This document shows positions 32,021 through 41,592 of a DNA stretch of 44,009 nucleotides, one piece after another (within the stretch, counting starts at the first letter, position 1; every line of letters starts with the position of its first letter). Source of the DNA: Gammaproteobacteria bacterium. GTDB lineage: Bacteria > Pseudomonadota > Gammaproteobacteria > Pseudomonadales > Porticoccaceae. The stretch is taken from positions 1 through 44,009 of the forward strand of contig JADJET010000002.1 of the NCBI GenBank assembly GCA_016708925.1. Reading direction: 5' to 3'. The notes beneath the pieces are model-generated. The model ran no database searches. It was not told the DNA's origin and worked only from the letters and a program-made list of their open reading frames with translations. Position numbers and translations under genes: made by a program.

Positions 32021-32836
32021 TCAGCCGGCCGCCGCAATCAGTTGTTCGGTAACGGTCCACAAACGCGCGCCGAGGTTGCGGTCATTGGAGGCGCGCGACG
32101 ATGCGGCTTCCTTGCAGTTGACGAAGTATTTACCGGTCACGCGCTCGACCTCGGGCGCGGTCGCCAGATACAGGGTAGTGCGCGCACCCTGTTCGGGTGT
32201 CGCCAGAAACGGATTCAGCCAGGCAGGCATGCCGATATTGGTGGCGACGGCACCGGGATGCAGCGCGTTTACAGTCACACCGGTGCCGCGCAAGCGGGTG
32301 GCCAGGGCGTAGGTGTAGAGGATCATGGCGAGCTTTGATTGGCCATAGGTACGGTAAGCACCGAATTTGCGGGCGCTTTGCAGATCCTCGAAGTTGATCT
32401 TGCCGAGCCAGTGGATCATCGAAGAGACATTGATGATCCGCGCCGGCGCGCTCTTTTTCAGCAGATCGAGCAGCAGGTCGGTGAGCAGAAACACCGCCAG
32501 GTGATGCACCGCGAACTGCATCTCGAATCCATCCGCCGACACTTCCCGCTGTTTCGACATCAGCCCCGCGTTGTGGATCAGCACATGCAATTGCGAATAC
32601 CTGGTTTTGACTTGCTCGGCCAGTTGCCGCACCGATTTGAGTGACGCGAGATCGGCAATCAACAGGTCGACCATGCCGTTGCCGGTAGTGGCCATGATGT
32701 CGCGGCGCGCCGCCTCGCCTTTGCCGGGGTCGCGGCACACCATTATTACCCGGGCGCCGCGCTGGGCAAGCCCGCGGACCGTTTCCAGGCCGATGCCGGA
32801 GTTGGCACCGGTTACGAGACAGATTTTATTTTTCAT
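32021..32836 (-). CDS. Short-chain dehydrogenase/reductase (retinol dehydrogenase-like)
   Basis: 271 residues from MKNKICLVTGANSGIGLETV (cofactor motif TGANSGIG). The start at 32836 is chosen over 32881 because the fold begins there. Other features: ADLASLKSVRQLAEQV, the NAG motif in LIHNAGLMSK, HHLAVFLLTDLLLDLL, catalytic Ser in INVSSMIHWLG, YGQSKLAMILYTYAL (Tyr and Lys) and ALHPGAVATNIG. An Arg in VCRDP after the second strand suggests NADP(H) preference. Vertebrate-type retinol dehydrogenase relatives in bacteria act on unknown alcohols or ketones. Frame intact. Confidence 0.9.
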   Translation of the reverse strand: MKNKICLVTGANSGIGLETVRGLAQRGARVIMVCRDPGKGEAARRDIMATTGNGMVDLLIADLASLKSVRQLAEQVKTRYSQLHVLIHNAGLMSKQREVSADGFEMQFAVHHLAVFLLTDLLLDLLKKSAPARIINVSSMIHWLGKINFEDLQSARKFGAYRTYGQSKLAMILYTYALATRLRGTGVTVNALHPGAVATNIGMPAWLNPFLATPEQGARTTLYLATAPEVERVTGKYFVNCKEAASSRASNDRNLGARLWTVTEQLIAAAG

Positions 32837-32941
32837 TGCTGACTCCCTGATGATCATTTGCCATACGGAGATATATCCCAACCGATTTCTTTGATCGATG
32901 CCGTCAGGCCACAGGCGTCTTCTGCCTGGGTGATCGTTAGG

Positions 32942-33391
32942 TTACTGACCGCCTTCGTACAGGCTGGCGAACGCGCTCTCGGAGAATCCGTTCATGCGTT
33001 TGTTGCCGACAAGGATAACGGGAACGCCGCGTGCGCCCATGCGCTGGAAATCCTGTCTGCCTTTGTTGCTGGTCTCTACGTCGTAATCGGTGTAGGCGAT
33101 TCCATTGGCTTTGAAATAGGCGCGCGCCTTGCGGCAGTAACCGCAGCGGACTGTGCTGTACATGACGACGGTCCTTGCGGGTGGGGCGGACCCGGTTCGG
33201 GGTTCGAGCGCCGGATGTTCGTAAACACTCGGCTTCACCGTCAGCGGCTCGGCGGAAACATCGGCTGGCGGACTATCGCCAAAATGCACTCTGCCGTTCG
33301 CATCCTTCCACTTGCTGATTCCGTCCGCGAGCACCGGCTGAGCGAGCAGCATCAGCGTCAACACGACATTGCGTATGGTTCCGTTCCGCAT
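32942..33391 (-). CDS. DUF4124-glutaredoxin fusion, exported
   Basis: 149 residues. The signal peptide RNVVLTLMLLAQPVLA is followed by a DUF4124 segment (GISKWKDANGRVHFGDSPP) and a Pro-rich linker. The glutaredoxin domain has VVMYSTVRCGYCRKARAYFKANGIAY (active site CGYC), DVETSNKGRQDFQRMGARGVPVILVGNKRMNGFSE (the cis-Pro loop GVPVI). It is probably a periplasmic thiol oxidoreductase. The combination is common in Gammaproteobacteria and Betaproteobacteria; the partner is unknown. Divergent from the following methyltransferase gene. Confidence 0.9.
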   Translation of the reverse strand: MRNGTIRNVVLTLMLLAQPVLADGISKWKDANGRVHFGDSPPADVSAEPLTVKPSVYEHPALEPRTGSAPPARTVVMYSTVRCGYCRKARAYFKANGIAYTDYDVETSNKGRQDFQRMGARGVPVILVGNKRMNGFSESAFASLYEGGQ

Positions 33392-33537
33392 GCTTGCAGC
33401 CTCGGGTAAAGTCGCCTGGATGGGGCTAGCGTACGGAACTGGCGGCTGTTACTCAAACGGTCTGACGGTCGTGACGACATGAGGTCACGGGCGGGCGGTG
33501 CGGGGTTCTGACAGCGTTGGGGGGGCGTGGTAGCATC

Positions 33538-34236
33538 ATGCCCACAATAATCAAAGGGCCACACCTCGTGTCCGACCCCACCGAGATCGCCAAACTTCAG
33601 GCCATGGCCGCGCAACTGGCTCACCCCAGCGGGGCGGCGGGTACCGCGATTGCCACCAACATGAATGTGGCCAACGCCCGTCTTGCGGAGCGCGCCATCG
33701 CTGCACTCGCGGTCTTGCCGGGGCAGTCGGTGGTGGAGATTGGCCCGGGCAATGGTCGTCTGTCGATGGATCTGGTGCGGCGGTTGGGGGAGGGTGGCCG
33801 TTACACTGCCATTGAGCTGTCTCCCGACATGGCGCGGGAATGCCAAACCCATCTCGCCGGGCTTTCGTCCTGCGCCGTCACCGTCATCAATGCGGATTGT
33901 CGCGCCGCCGCGTTGACCCCGGCGTCGGCGGATGCCGTTTTCGGCACCAATTTTGTGTATTTCCTCGACGACCTGACGCAGTTTCTGCAATCGGCGTACC
34001 GTTGGTTGAAACCGGGTGGGCGGCTGGTAATCGGGATTCGTTCGAAAACCGCCATGGCGGCACTGCCTTTCACGCCCTTTGGTTTTCGCCTGCGGGAAGC
34101 CAGCGAGATCGTTGCAGCCATGGCGGCTCTGGGCTGGCGTGAGATCCGCGATGAATACCATGACGACGAAGGCGAGCGGGAAATCAACGGGCTGGTGGTC
34201 AAGGTGGATGCCCACGTTATTTCGGGTAACAAGTAA
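33538..34236 (+). CDS. Class I SAM-dependent methyltransferase
   Basis: About 232 residues from ATG 33538 (GTG 33568 is an alternative). Motif I is SVVEIGPGNGRLSMDLV, followed by YTAIELSPDMARECQ (acidic residue for the SAM ribose), VINADCRAAAL, AVFGTNFVYFLDDL and WLKPGGRLVIGIRS. Typical Methyltransf_11 layout. Substrate unknown. The gene precedes a VOC protein and a thiolase on the same strand but with its own 150-base gap. Confidence 0.85.
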   Translation: MPTIIKGPHLVSDPTEIAKLQAMAAQLAHPSGAAGTAIATNMNVANARLAERAIAALAVLPGQSVVEIGPGNGRLSMDLVRRLGEGGRYTAIELSPDMARECQTHLAGLSSCAVTVINADCRAAALTPASADAVFGTNFVYFLDDLTQFLQSAYRWLKPGGRLVIGIRSKTAMAALPFTPFGFRLREASEIVAAMAALGWREIRDEYHDDEGEREINGLVVKVDAHVISGNK

Positions 34237-34386
34237 TTTCGATAAAAAATAATTTCCGGTAAAAAATGGCGGAGCGGAATCCCCAGGAAATCCGAGCGAT
34301 AAACGGAATTTGAGCGAGGAGCGCGGCTGGAAAACAGGAGCCACGCCTTAAACATGAAATCAGTTTGACGTAGCAGAGGAACTCCG

Positions 34387-34798
34387 ATGAGTGTGAAAGC
34401 CTTCGATCCACGCAACGATACCGGTCAACGATATGACCGCGATGCTGTCGTTCTACGAAAAACTCGGCTTCAGGGTGTCGGAGGACTACGCGCCCATCGT
34501 GTATTCGGTTTGCTTCGGCGACAACCGCATCAACTTTCATGCTCCGAAGCTGTGGCAATCGGAAGAATTCACGCTGCGGGGGCCGGCTGCGCGCCCCGGG
34601 TGTGGAGATTTCTGCTTTGTCTGGGACGGCAGCGCGGCGGCGCTCGCCACCCTGATTGACGACATCAAGGTCCCGGTGATTACCGGGCCGGTGGAACGGC
34701 AGGGCGGGCGCGCCGGGGGCACCGCGGTGGGCACGAGCACCTATATTCGTGATCCGGACGGCAATTTGCTCGAGTTCATTATCTATCCCGATGCCTGA
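34387..34798 (+). CDS. VOC-family (glyoxalase/dioxygenase fold) protein, one frameshift
   Basis: ATG 34387 gives MSVKAFD; removing one C of the pair at 34408-34409 gives HATIPVNDMTAMLSFYEKLGFRVSEDY, the usual opening with a metal-binding His. It continues VYSVCFGDNRINFHAPKLW, GCGDFCFVWDG and ends GTSTYIRDPDGNLLEFIIY, with the conserved Glu of the second metal site. About 136 residues, a single VOC module pair. Likely a small lyase, isomerase or dioxygenase; substrate not inferable. Confidence 0.85.
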
Positions 34799-34873
34799 GC
34801 GCGTTCCATAACTCAATACGGGTTCGACAACACTTTTCCAATAACAGAAATTACACACGGGAGGCGTAGCGCC

Positions 34874-36057
34874 ATGCGCGAAGTCATGATTGGCGGCACC
34901 GGGATGACCCGGTTCGGCAAATACCCGGATGCCAGTATCCGCAGTCTGGTCACCGAGGCGCTCGGCGAAGCACTGGCGGATGCGAAAGCCACGGCCGCCG
35001 ATGTGGAAACCATTTTTTTCGGCAATGCGGCGGCGGGGCTGTTGACCGGCCAGGAGATGATCACCGGGCAGGTCGCCCTGCGCGAGCGGGCTCTGGCAAG
35101 CCGATCATCAATATCGAGAACGCCTGCGCCTCGGCGTCCAGCGCCGCGCATCTCGCCCGGTTGTCGGTAGCGTCCGGGCAGGCCGAGGTCGCCCTCGCCA
35201 TTGGCGCCGAGAAAATGACCCATCGCGGCAAGAATGTCTCCTTCCGCGCCCTGGCCGCCGCCATGGATCTGGAAGAAATCCGCGCCGAAACCGGCTCCGA
35301 CGATCCGCTCACCGCGGCGAGTGCGCCGGGGCGTTCGGGATTTATGGATATCTACGCGGCCAAGGCACGCAAATACATGGCGCAGACCGGCGCCACGGTG
35401 GAAGACTTCGCGCGGGTCGCGGCCAAGAGTCACCATTTCGGCTCGCTCAATCCCAAGGCGCAATTCCAGGGCGGGATGTCCTTCGAAGCCGTCGCGGCCA
35501 GTCGCACCATCGTCGAGCCACTGAAACTGGCGATGTGTTCACCCATCGGCGACGGCGCTGCCGTGCTGGTGTTCTGTTCCGCCGACTTTGCCGCCGGCGC
35601 GGCCTGGATGCTGTGCGCTGCCACCATCACGCTGGTGTCCGGACTGCCGGGCGGGGCGAGCTGCAATGCGCGCGCCTCCGCGAAAGCCTATGCCATGGCG
35701 GGCGTCGGCCCGGAGGACATCGACGTGGTTGAATTGCACGACGCCGCATCGCCCGCCGAGCTGATCTATGTCGAAGAATTGGGATTGTGTCGGCCGGGCG
35801 GGGGCCTGCAAATGCTTCATGACGGTCAGCTCGAACTGGGCGGACGCATCCCGGTCAACACCAGTGGCGGCCTGGTGGCCAAAGGCCATCCTGTCGGCGC
35901 CACCGGCTGCGCCCAGATCATCGAGATCGCCGACCAGTTGCGGGGTCGCTGCGGCGCCCGCCAGGTGGAAGGCGCGCGGGTCGGCATGGCACAGAACGGC
36001 GGCGGCTGGATCGACGACGATACCGCCGCGACGACCCTGACCATCCTCACCCGTTGA
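34874..36057 (+). CDS. Thiolase-family acyl-CoA acetyltransferase (one frameshift)
   Basis: About 394 residues, SCP2/lipid-transfer thiolase type. MREVMIGGTGMTRFGKYPD, then VETIFFGNAAAGLLTGQ. A single missing base near 35096 separates ALRERA from GKPIINIENACASASSA, which has the nucleophilic Cys. Later motifs are EVALAIGAEKMTH, NPKAQFQGGMSFEAV, IDVVELHDAASPAELI, and GGLVAKGHPVGATGCAQI with the catalytic His. GGGAGG lies 11 bases before the ATG. It performs thiolytic cleavage or condensation of acyl-CoA, as in side-chain or lipid degradation. The SnoaL-like gene follows 26 bases later. Confidence 0.9.
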
Positions 36058-36083
36058 CATTCAAATCATCACAGGAGAGCACC

Positions 36084-36537
36084 ATGAAAACCCTCGATCA
36101 GCGCGTGAAAATACTGGAAGACAAGGACGAAATCCGCGAACTCACCGCGCGCTATTGCTACGCCGTGGTGGCCCAGGACGGCGCTGCGCTGCTGGATATG
36201 TTCGCGAGCGATGGCGAGTTCCATATGGGCACATCTTCCTGGCGCGGCCAGGCCGAACTCAGCAAGCTGTACAAGGAGCAGGTGGGCGCCATCGGTCCCA
36301 AGCCGTTCATCCAGAATCATGTCATCCAGGTCAACGGGGATACCGCCACCGGCAACTGCGCGGTGGAGATTAGGGTGATCGAGAAAGGCGAATCGGTCAC
36401 CGCGTGCGGCCATTACGATGACAACTATCGGCGCGTGAATGGCAAGTGGAGGTTGGCAGCTGGTTTTCCATCTCTACCACTGGGCCAAACTGTCGGAAGG
36501 CTGGGCGGGCAAGACGACGGGGCCGTCGCTCAAATGA
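36084..36537 (+). CDS. SnoaL/NTF2-like protein (one frameshift)
   Basis: Opens MKTLDQRVKILEDKDEIRELTARYCYAV, then LLDMFASDGEFHMG, YKEQVGAIGPKPFIQNHVIQ, GDTATGNCAVEIRV and HYDDNYRRVNGKWRL, the alpha-beta barrel of nuclear-transport-factor-2-like enzymes. A slip near 36452 restores WQLVFHLYHWAKLSEGWAG and a stop at 36535-36537. AGGAGA precedes the ATG. About 150 residues. Members act as isomerases, hydrolases or dehydratases in steroid and polyketide metabolism; with a thiolase just upstream a role in acyl or ring degradation is plausible but unproven. Confidence 0.82.
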
Positions 36538-36593
36538 CGTACGGCACAGCAACAGTTCCACGCACTATTGACACAGTCGAGAGTATAGATCGC

Positions 36594-37094
36594 ATGTCCA
36601 TTTATGATCAGGTCGTGACAGGTTTTTCCCGCTCGCTGCAAAACCTTGCAGTGGTACTGGACAAGGCGGATCAGCACGCGAAAGCGAACAAATACGAAAT
36701 GGCCGCTTTGCTGGATGCGAGGCTGTATCCGGACATGTTTCCCTGCAAGCGTCAAATTCAGCTCGCGACGGATTTTGCCAAGGGATCGGCGGGGCGTCCT
36801 GGCCGGTGCCGAAGTCCCGACTTGGGAAGATACGGAAAACACCTGCGCGGAATTACACGCCCGGTTGAAGAAGGCGATGGTTTTCCTGGCCACGTTGCAG
36901 CCTGAGTAATTCGCGGATGCGCCGACCCGAGCCATCGAAATCAAAAGCCCGGTCGGCACCTTCAATTTCACCGGCAGCGTTTCTCTTTGCAATGGGCCGT
37001 GCCAAACTTTTATTTCCATGTGACCACGGCGTACAACCTGTTGCGGCATAACGGCGTTCCCATCGGCAAGTTCGATTTCCTGGGCAACCTGTAA
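36594..37094 (+). CDS. DUF1993 protein (frameshifted)
   Basis: MSIYDQVVTGFSRSLQNLAVVLDKADQHAKANKYEMAALLDARLYPDMFP is a clean DUF1993 N-terminus, followed by QIQLATDFAKG. Slips at about 36790, 36905 and 36985 then join AGAEVPTWEDTENTCAELHARLKKAM, APTRAIEIKSPVGTFNFTG and LQWAVPNFYFHVTTAYNLLRHNG, ending VPIGKFDFLGNL with TAA at 37092-37094. About 167 residues, the usual length. The family is a DinB-like four-helix protein of unknown function; HVTTAY contains the conserved His. Confidence 0.85.
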
Positions 37095-37233
37095 GCCAAA
37101 ACGGTGGCCACAGACCTCAGCTGATTTCGCGCGCGGCGGGCTTGTAGTCGATGTGCTGTATCGCGGGAGTGGGGTCAGGCCGTTCGGCGCGGCCTGACGC
37201 TGGTGCGCTGAGCCACTCTCAGCCGAACCCACA

Positions 37234-37261
37234 AGTTCGCATAATGTATATTATGTCAAAT
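37234..37261 (+). promoter_or_regulatory. dif: XerCD dif site (chromosome dimer resolution)
   Basis: The 28 bases are an XerC arm AGTTCGCATAA (37234-37244), a central hexamer TGTATA (37245-37250) and an XerD arm TTATGTCAAAT (37251-37261). The E. coli dif arms are GGTGCGCATAA, TGTATA and TTATGTTAAAT, so 25 of 28 positions agree, including the whole centre and inner arms. Such a match is not expected by chance. Dif is normally single per chromosome and lies at the terminus, where XerC and XerD under FtsK resolve dimers. It sits in a 270-base intergenic gap upstream of prc. No second copy is visible in the window, which argues against a Xer-exploiting element. Confidence 0.93.
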
Positions 37262-37364
37262 AAACCATGGCCGTGCCAAAATGGCCTGCTGCATGGTTGG
37301 AAACATTCGCCCCAAGTGCTTCCTGCGGGCGCATGGCCTAGAATGCACGCTCCTGTCAATCTCG

Positions 37365-39440
37365 ATGAACCCTCGCATGCGCCTTTTCTGCCGGCTCGGT
37401 CTCCTGAGCCTGTTTATCGTCTGTTCCGCAACCGCGCTGGAACCCCTGGCACCGGATACCGAGCAACGCGCCAGTATCCGCGAAATCCTCCACAAACTGG
37501 ACAAACGCCACTACCGTCACCTCAGCCTTGACGACACTTTTTCGTCAGAGCTGCTTGATCTCTATCTGAAACGCCTCGACCCCACCAGAACTTACGTGCT
37601 CGCCAGCGACATCGCCGAATTCGAGGGTTGGCGCAACCGGCTCGACGACGAGTTGCGCGCGGGCGATCTCGATCTGGGGTTTCGTATTTTCAACAAATTC
37701 CGGGAGCGGCTTATTGCCCGCCTGGAAGCGAATGTCGCCCTACTTGAGAGCGACGCCAAATTCGACTTCTACGCCGACGAATCCCTGCCCATCGACACTG
37801 ATACCCGCGCCTGGTTCAAGGACGCCGCAGAGGCGGACGATTACTGGCGCCGCCGTCTGAAGGACGGCATGCTCGAAGTGACCATGTCGGGCAAGGACGC
37901 AAAAGCAGCGCGCGAAGCTGCTGGTCAAGCGTTACAAGAGCCAGCTGCATCGTGCCAGTCAGCAGCAGTCGCACGATGCGTTTGAACTCTACGCCAATGC
38001 TGTCGCCGGGATGTACGACCCGCACACGTCCTACATGGACCCGCGCAGCTGGAGAATTTCAGATCAGCATGTCCCTGTCCCCCGGAGGAATCGGCGCCGT
38101 GCTGCAAGCGGAGAACGAATACACAAGATCGTTCGCGTCGTCCGGCGGTCCGGCCGACAAGCAGGGTCGCCTGCGCGCCGGGGATCGAATCACCGGTGTC
38201 GCGCAGGGTATGGATGGCGAAATGGTCGATGTCATCGGCTAAGTCTGGACGATGTGGTCGATCTCATTCGCGGTAAAAAGGACTCTCAGGTTCGACTTGA
38301 CATACTCCCCTCAACTTCAGGCCCTGCGGGGAGTTCCTATTCGGTCACCATAGTAAGAGATCAGGTAAAACTCGAGGAGTAGCGGCCCGCGCGGGAAGTC
38401 ATAACCGTGCCGGCGAAAACGAAGGTACGCGGGAATCATCACCTGCCCACGTTTTGCCTATGGTTTTCGAAGCGTACCGCAACCGGGATAACAACTTCCG
38501 CAGCACCACTCGCGATGTCTGCAAACATCCTGCAAACGTTTCGCACTGAAACGACGGACGGGATCATTCTCGACTGCACAACAACGGTGCGACTCCTCTG
38601 AGAAGCCACGGCCCTCACCGATCTTTCATCGATCCTGGCCCGGTAGTCCAGATTCGGCACGCCAACGGGAAAGTGTCGCTGGATCAGATGGCGAAACATC
38701 CGGGCTGCTTATCGAGGGCCACTGGTGGTCCTGATCAACCGCCTGAGCGCATCCGCCTCGGAAATTTTCGCCGGCGCCATCGGGACTATGGGCGGGTTGA
38801 TCGTCGGAACCCAGACCTTTGGCAAGGCACCGTGCGGGTGATGACGCCGCTCAGAAACAGGGGTCAGCCTAAACTGACCGAACTAAGTTCCACCGCGTAT
38901 CCGGGGACAGCACGCAAGAACGCGTATCGCCTGATATCGTCCCGTCGCTCTACGATGTGAAGGAAATCGGCGACGGAAGTCAGGATCGTGTCCTGCGCTG
39001 GGATCGCATCAGACAAGCCGATCATGACACATACAAGAATGTCGATGGTCTGGTTACGCCCGTCCCAGCGTCACGATCCCGTGTCGTCACCGATGCCGAC
39101 TGGCGCTATCTGCTCGACGCTGAAATTGCCGAACAGAACCGCGCATCAAGGAACTGCGGTTGAAACGCGCCGAACGCGAACGACTCGACCACGAACGCAA
39201 GTTGCCTGTTCGATCTCGCCAATGCCCAGCGCAAGGCCAAGGGACGAGCCACCCCAGAAAGATCTGGCACGCCCGGCGCAAGGAACTAAGACGCTTGAGG
39301 GTGAGCCGGAAGATGAAGGCGATCCGCCCTCCCCGCCAAGCCCAAGATCGATCTGACACACGACCCCCTGTTAAAGGAGACCGGTAATATTCCGGCGATT
39401 ACGTCGCCCTGTTGACCAAGCGGCGTGAAAAGCTCGCCGA
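37365..39440 (+). CDS. prc: Tail-specific protease Prc (CtpA/S41 family), heavily frameshifted
   Basis: Periplasmic serine protease with PDZ domain. The signal peptide is MRLFCRLGLLSLFIVCSATALEP. The N-terminal domain is intact to about 37900 (ILHKLDKRHYRHLSLDDTFSSELLDLYLKRLDPTRTY). Joined frames then give YDPHTSYMDPR, the PDZ region MSLSPGGIGAVLQAENEY, LRAGDRITGVAQGMDGEMVDVIG, and further on TFRTETTDGIILD. The active-site region reads LINRLSASASEIFAGAI (Ser) and LIVGTQTFGKG (Lys). The C-terminus has DLTHDPLLKETGNI. About 690 residues, normal. More than ten frame changes lie between 37900 and 39440, so the end is approximate. Dif lies just upstream. Confidence 0.85.
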
Positions 39441-39449
39441 AATCATGGT

Positions 39450-40249
39450 GGTCCTAACTCTGTGGTAACACTGTTTTAACATCAATGGAATACGTGCAAG
39501 ACCCTACCAGTTAGAGGAAGTCATAACCGGCACGCGCCGACGGATTGACCAGAAACCATATCGCGGATTTTCCAGTTTCCGCTTCGAGGATATCCGCTCG
39601 GCTACCAAAAGCGCCTACCACGGGCAGAAAGGTCACTACGGCGTCGCCTTGCTCTTCCGCACCCCGCCTGTCGCCAGTTTCGCGGATTCCTGGGACGGCG
39701 AGGATCTACAGCGCCGCCCGGTCATGTCATTTGCGCCCGGCGGAGCCATCCATTCAACGCGTACTTTCCCGGGTAGGCGAGCCGCGCACACCCACAAAAG
39801 TTTCCCGCCAAGGCGGCGTTTTACCGTGACATGCCGGCGATGCTGCAACGCGAGCACCTCCTCACCGACCGCGTCGTGGTCATGGGCGACATGAACGTCG
39901 CGCCGCGCGATATCGAGGACGCGATTGGCGAAGACAACCACGTGTTGCTGGCTGGCGACGGGCAAATGCTGCTTTCGCCCGAGGAGCGCGAATGGTACGC
40001 GGCGCTTACGGTCTGAGATCCAGCGACATTTTCCGCAAACGCCACGGCCAATTGGCGAGGAAGTCTACAGCTGGTTTGACTACCGCAGCCGGGGCTTTGA
40101 ACAGGAACTGCCGCGCGGCCTGCGGATCGACTTCATCCTCGCGAGCGAGAAGAATCGCGCCTGACTGGAAGACAGCGGGATCGATCTCGCCATCCGCGCC
40201 ATGGAACGGCTGTCGGATCATTGCCCGATCTGGGCAGTTCAGTCTCTGA
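39450..40249 (+). CDS. xthA: Exonuclease III (frameshifted)
   Basis: AP endonuclease/3'-5' exonuclease of base-excision repair. Joined frames give FNINGIRARPYQLEEVI near the start, then YHGQKGHYGVALLFRTPP, MLQREHLLTDRVVVMGDMNVAPRDIEDAIGE (metal-binding GDMN), LLSPEEREWYAAL, YSWFDYRSRGFEQELPRGLRIDFILAS and near the end SDHCPIW (catalytic Asp-His). The segment between PYQLEEVI and YHGQKGH is shorter than in E. coli XthA and lacks a clear LQETK, so bases are probably lost near 39540. The start is not resolved. Confidence 0.85.
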
Positions 40250-40333
40250 CATCAGTGCAGTCAACCGTCAGCCCCGGAGCCCGTTGTTGTAGCAGTCACT
40301 GGACCCACCAATGGTGACTCAAGAAGACCTCCA

Positions 40334-40688
40334 ATGAAAACATCACTGACACTGTTTGCCATACGGTTGCCTCTGTTTGCTTCACAAGTGAATCCTCGTT
40401 TGCGGGTAACGATCATCAGCAAGAACAGCGTGCTGGGATCGTGACTCAGACACAATACCGCGGCGGAAGATCACTCACTACCGACTATCGCGGCCAGCAA
40501 AGCTACCCACCAGTTATTAATACCCAAGGCTGACTGATACCACTTACCATCGTCACCATGACGTACGTCACGTTCGTTACTATCGACCTTCGCACCGTCA
40601 CTACGATCGCAGCCATCATCATGACCACCACGACCTGATAGCGATTATCGGCAGCGCGATTCTGGTGAATGAAATACTTGACCACTGA
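40334..40688 (+). CDS. Small histidine-rich exported protein (frameshifted)
   Basis: ATG 40334 opens a signal-like MKTSLTLFAIRLPLFASQV. After a slip near 40390 comes SFAGNDHQQEQRAGIVTQTQYRGGRSLTTDYRG, and after another near 40530 comes a His-rich run, YHRHHDVRHVRYYRPSHRHY and DRSHHHDHHDL. It ends in a hydrophobic IAIIGSAILVNEILDH before TGA 40686-40688. About 117 residues. No family recognised. Clustered His suggests binding of divalent metal (Ni, Zn, Cu) in the periplasm. The frame breaks hide it from ordinary gene calling. Confidence 0.55.
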
Positions 40689-40744
40689 TCAGGAAGATTC
40701 CAGGAACAAACCGGGTGTCGCGACGTGTCGGAGATTCTGAGCAC

Positions 40745-41254
40745 TGTGCTGGCCAACACTCCCGCTTCCGGCGCGGTCTTTTTTTTTTTCGTTCGTCGTT
40801 GCAACGCTCACTCTTCATCCAGCGACCGACGAAGCGCTCTGACCCTGGGCAGGACGCCATGTTGAAGATGGTTCGACACTATCGCCACAAGCCCTTCCGA
40901 TTGGCTGTTTTATCGCATCCTGGGCAATCGTATCAACGACAGTTTTCGTAATGCGCAAAAACCCATCGCCGCCTGTTTGGCTGGCTCGGCGGCGCTGCAA
41001 CCGAAGACGAGAGGATGCGGATCCCGGAACAAATCGCCGATCCCGCCCGCGATCCGCCGGTGGAGCGCTTGAACAGTGCCGGTTGCTTCGAACGTGTGGT
41101 CGGCCAGTCGTTCGCCGACAGCGCGAAGCCTCTCGGTGCTGCGCTGGGAAGCGACCCTCCACCGAACACACCGCGCACGTCAGCGGCCGTGTACCTTGCA
41201 GCGTTAAACCCACTATTTCCGGGCGCCGCAGAATCTCCGAGAAAGCTGGAGTGA
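40745..41254 (+). CDS. Sigma-70 family RNA polymerase sigma factor (heavily frameshifted)
   Basis: Joined frames show ATDEAL, QDAMLKMVRHYRHKP (region 2, as in DLVQDAMLKLVRRY), DWLFYRILGNRINDSFR, RLFGWLGGAATEDED, DPARDPPVERL and finally VKTHYFRA.QNLRE, the region 4 helix (SVKTHYFRAL..LR). This is the layout of a family of ECF-like factors found before DUF3619 and DUF3106 genes. A T11 run at 40779-40789 lies inside the N-terminal part and may be an artefact like the T65 run. Start unresolved. Target genes unknown. Confidence 0.6.
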
Positions 41255-41263
41255 ATTTCGACC

Positions 41264-41592
41264 ATGAACGAACAGGAAACGCCGCCGGCAGGATGGATCT
41301 GCGGTCGCTTCGGGCCGACCTCGACCCAAGCCACCGCACGTCGTCTCGCTGATATCCGGCGCGCGGCATTTGCGGAGCCTGCGCTATGCGTCCGGTCGCC
41401 GGAGCTGGCTGCCCCCGCCGTCGGCATGGCGATCGCCGCCGCGTCGGCATCTGGGCACTGGGTCCGCATATGCTGGTGACCCTGATCCCATGGGCGGCAG
41501 CACCCAACCCGGCATGGATGCGGCGGAATTGTATGACCAGTCCGATTTCTACTCCGCTGGCCGACACCGACCTTGACGCCGCCAAAGGATGA
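41264..41592 (+). CDS. DUF3619-like membrane protein (frameshifted)
   Basis: ATG 41264 lies ten bases after the sigma gene end. Readable parts are MNEQE, ARHLRSLRYASGRRSWLP, VGMAIAAASASG-type helix, LGPHMLVTLIPWAAAPNP and the end AELYDQSDFYS..LADTDLDAAKG. The basic segment, single membrane helix and D.(L)DFY.WLA end fit DUF3619 proteins, which follow such sigma factors and may act as their membrane regulators. Its stop overlaps the next ATG. Confidence 0.55.

Noticed and set aside
36568..36590. TTGACA with TATAGA as promoter of the DUF1993 gene
   Set aside because: The spacer is only ten bases, too short for a sigma-70 promoter.
37255..37364. Longer start for Prc at 37281
   Set aside because: The extra residues do not resemble a signal peptide, while the start at 37365-37377 gives one directly.
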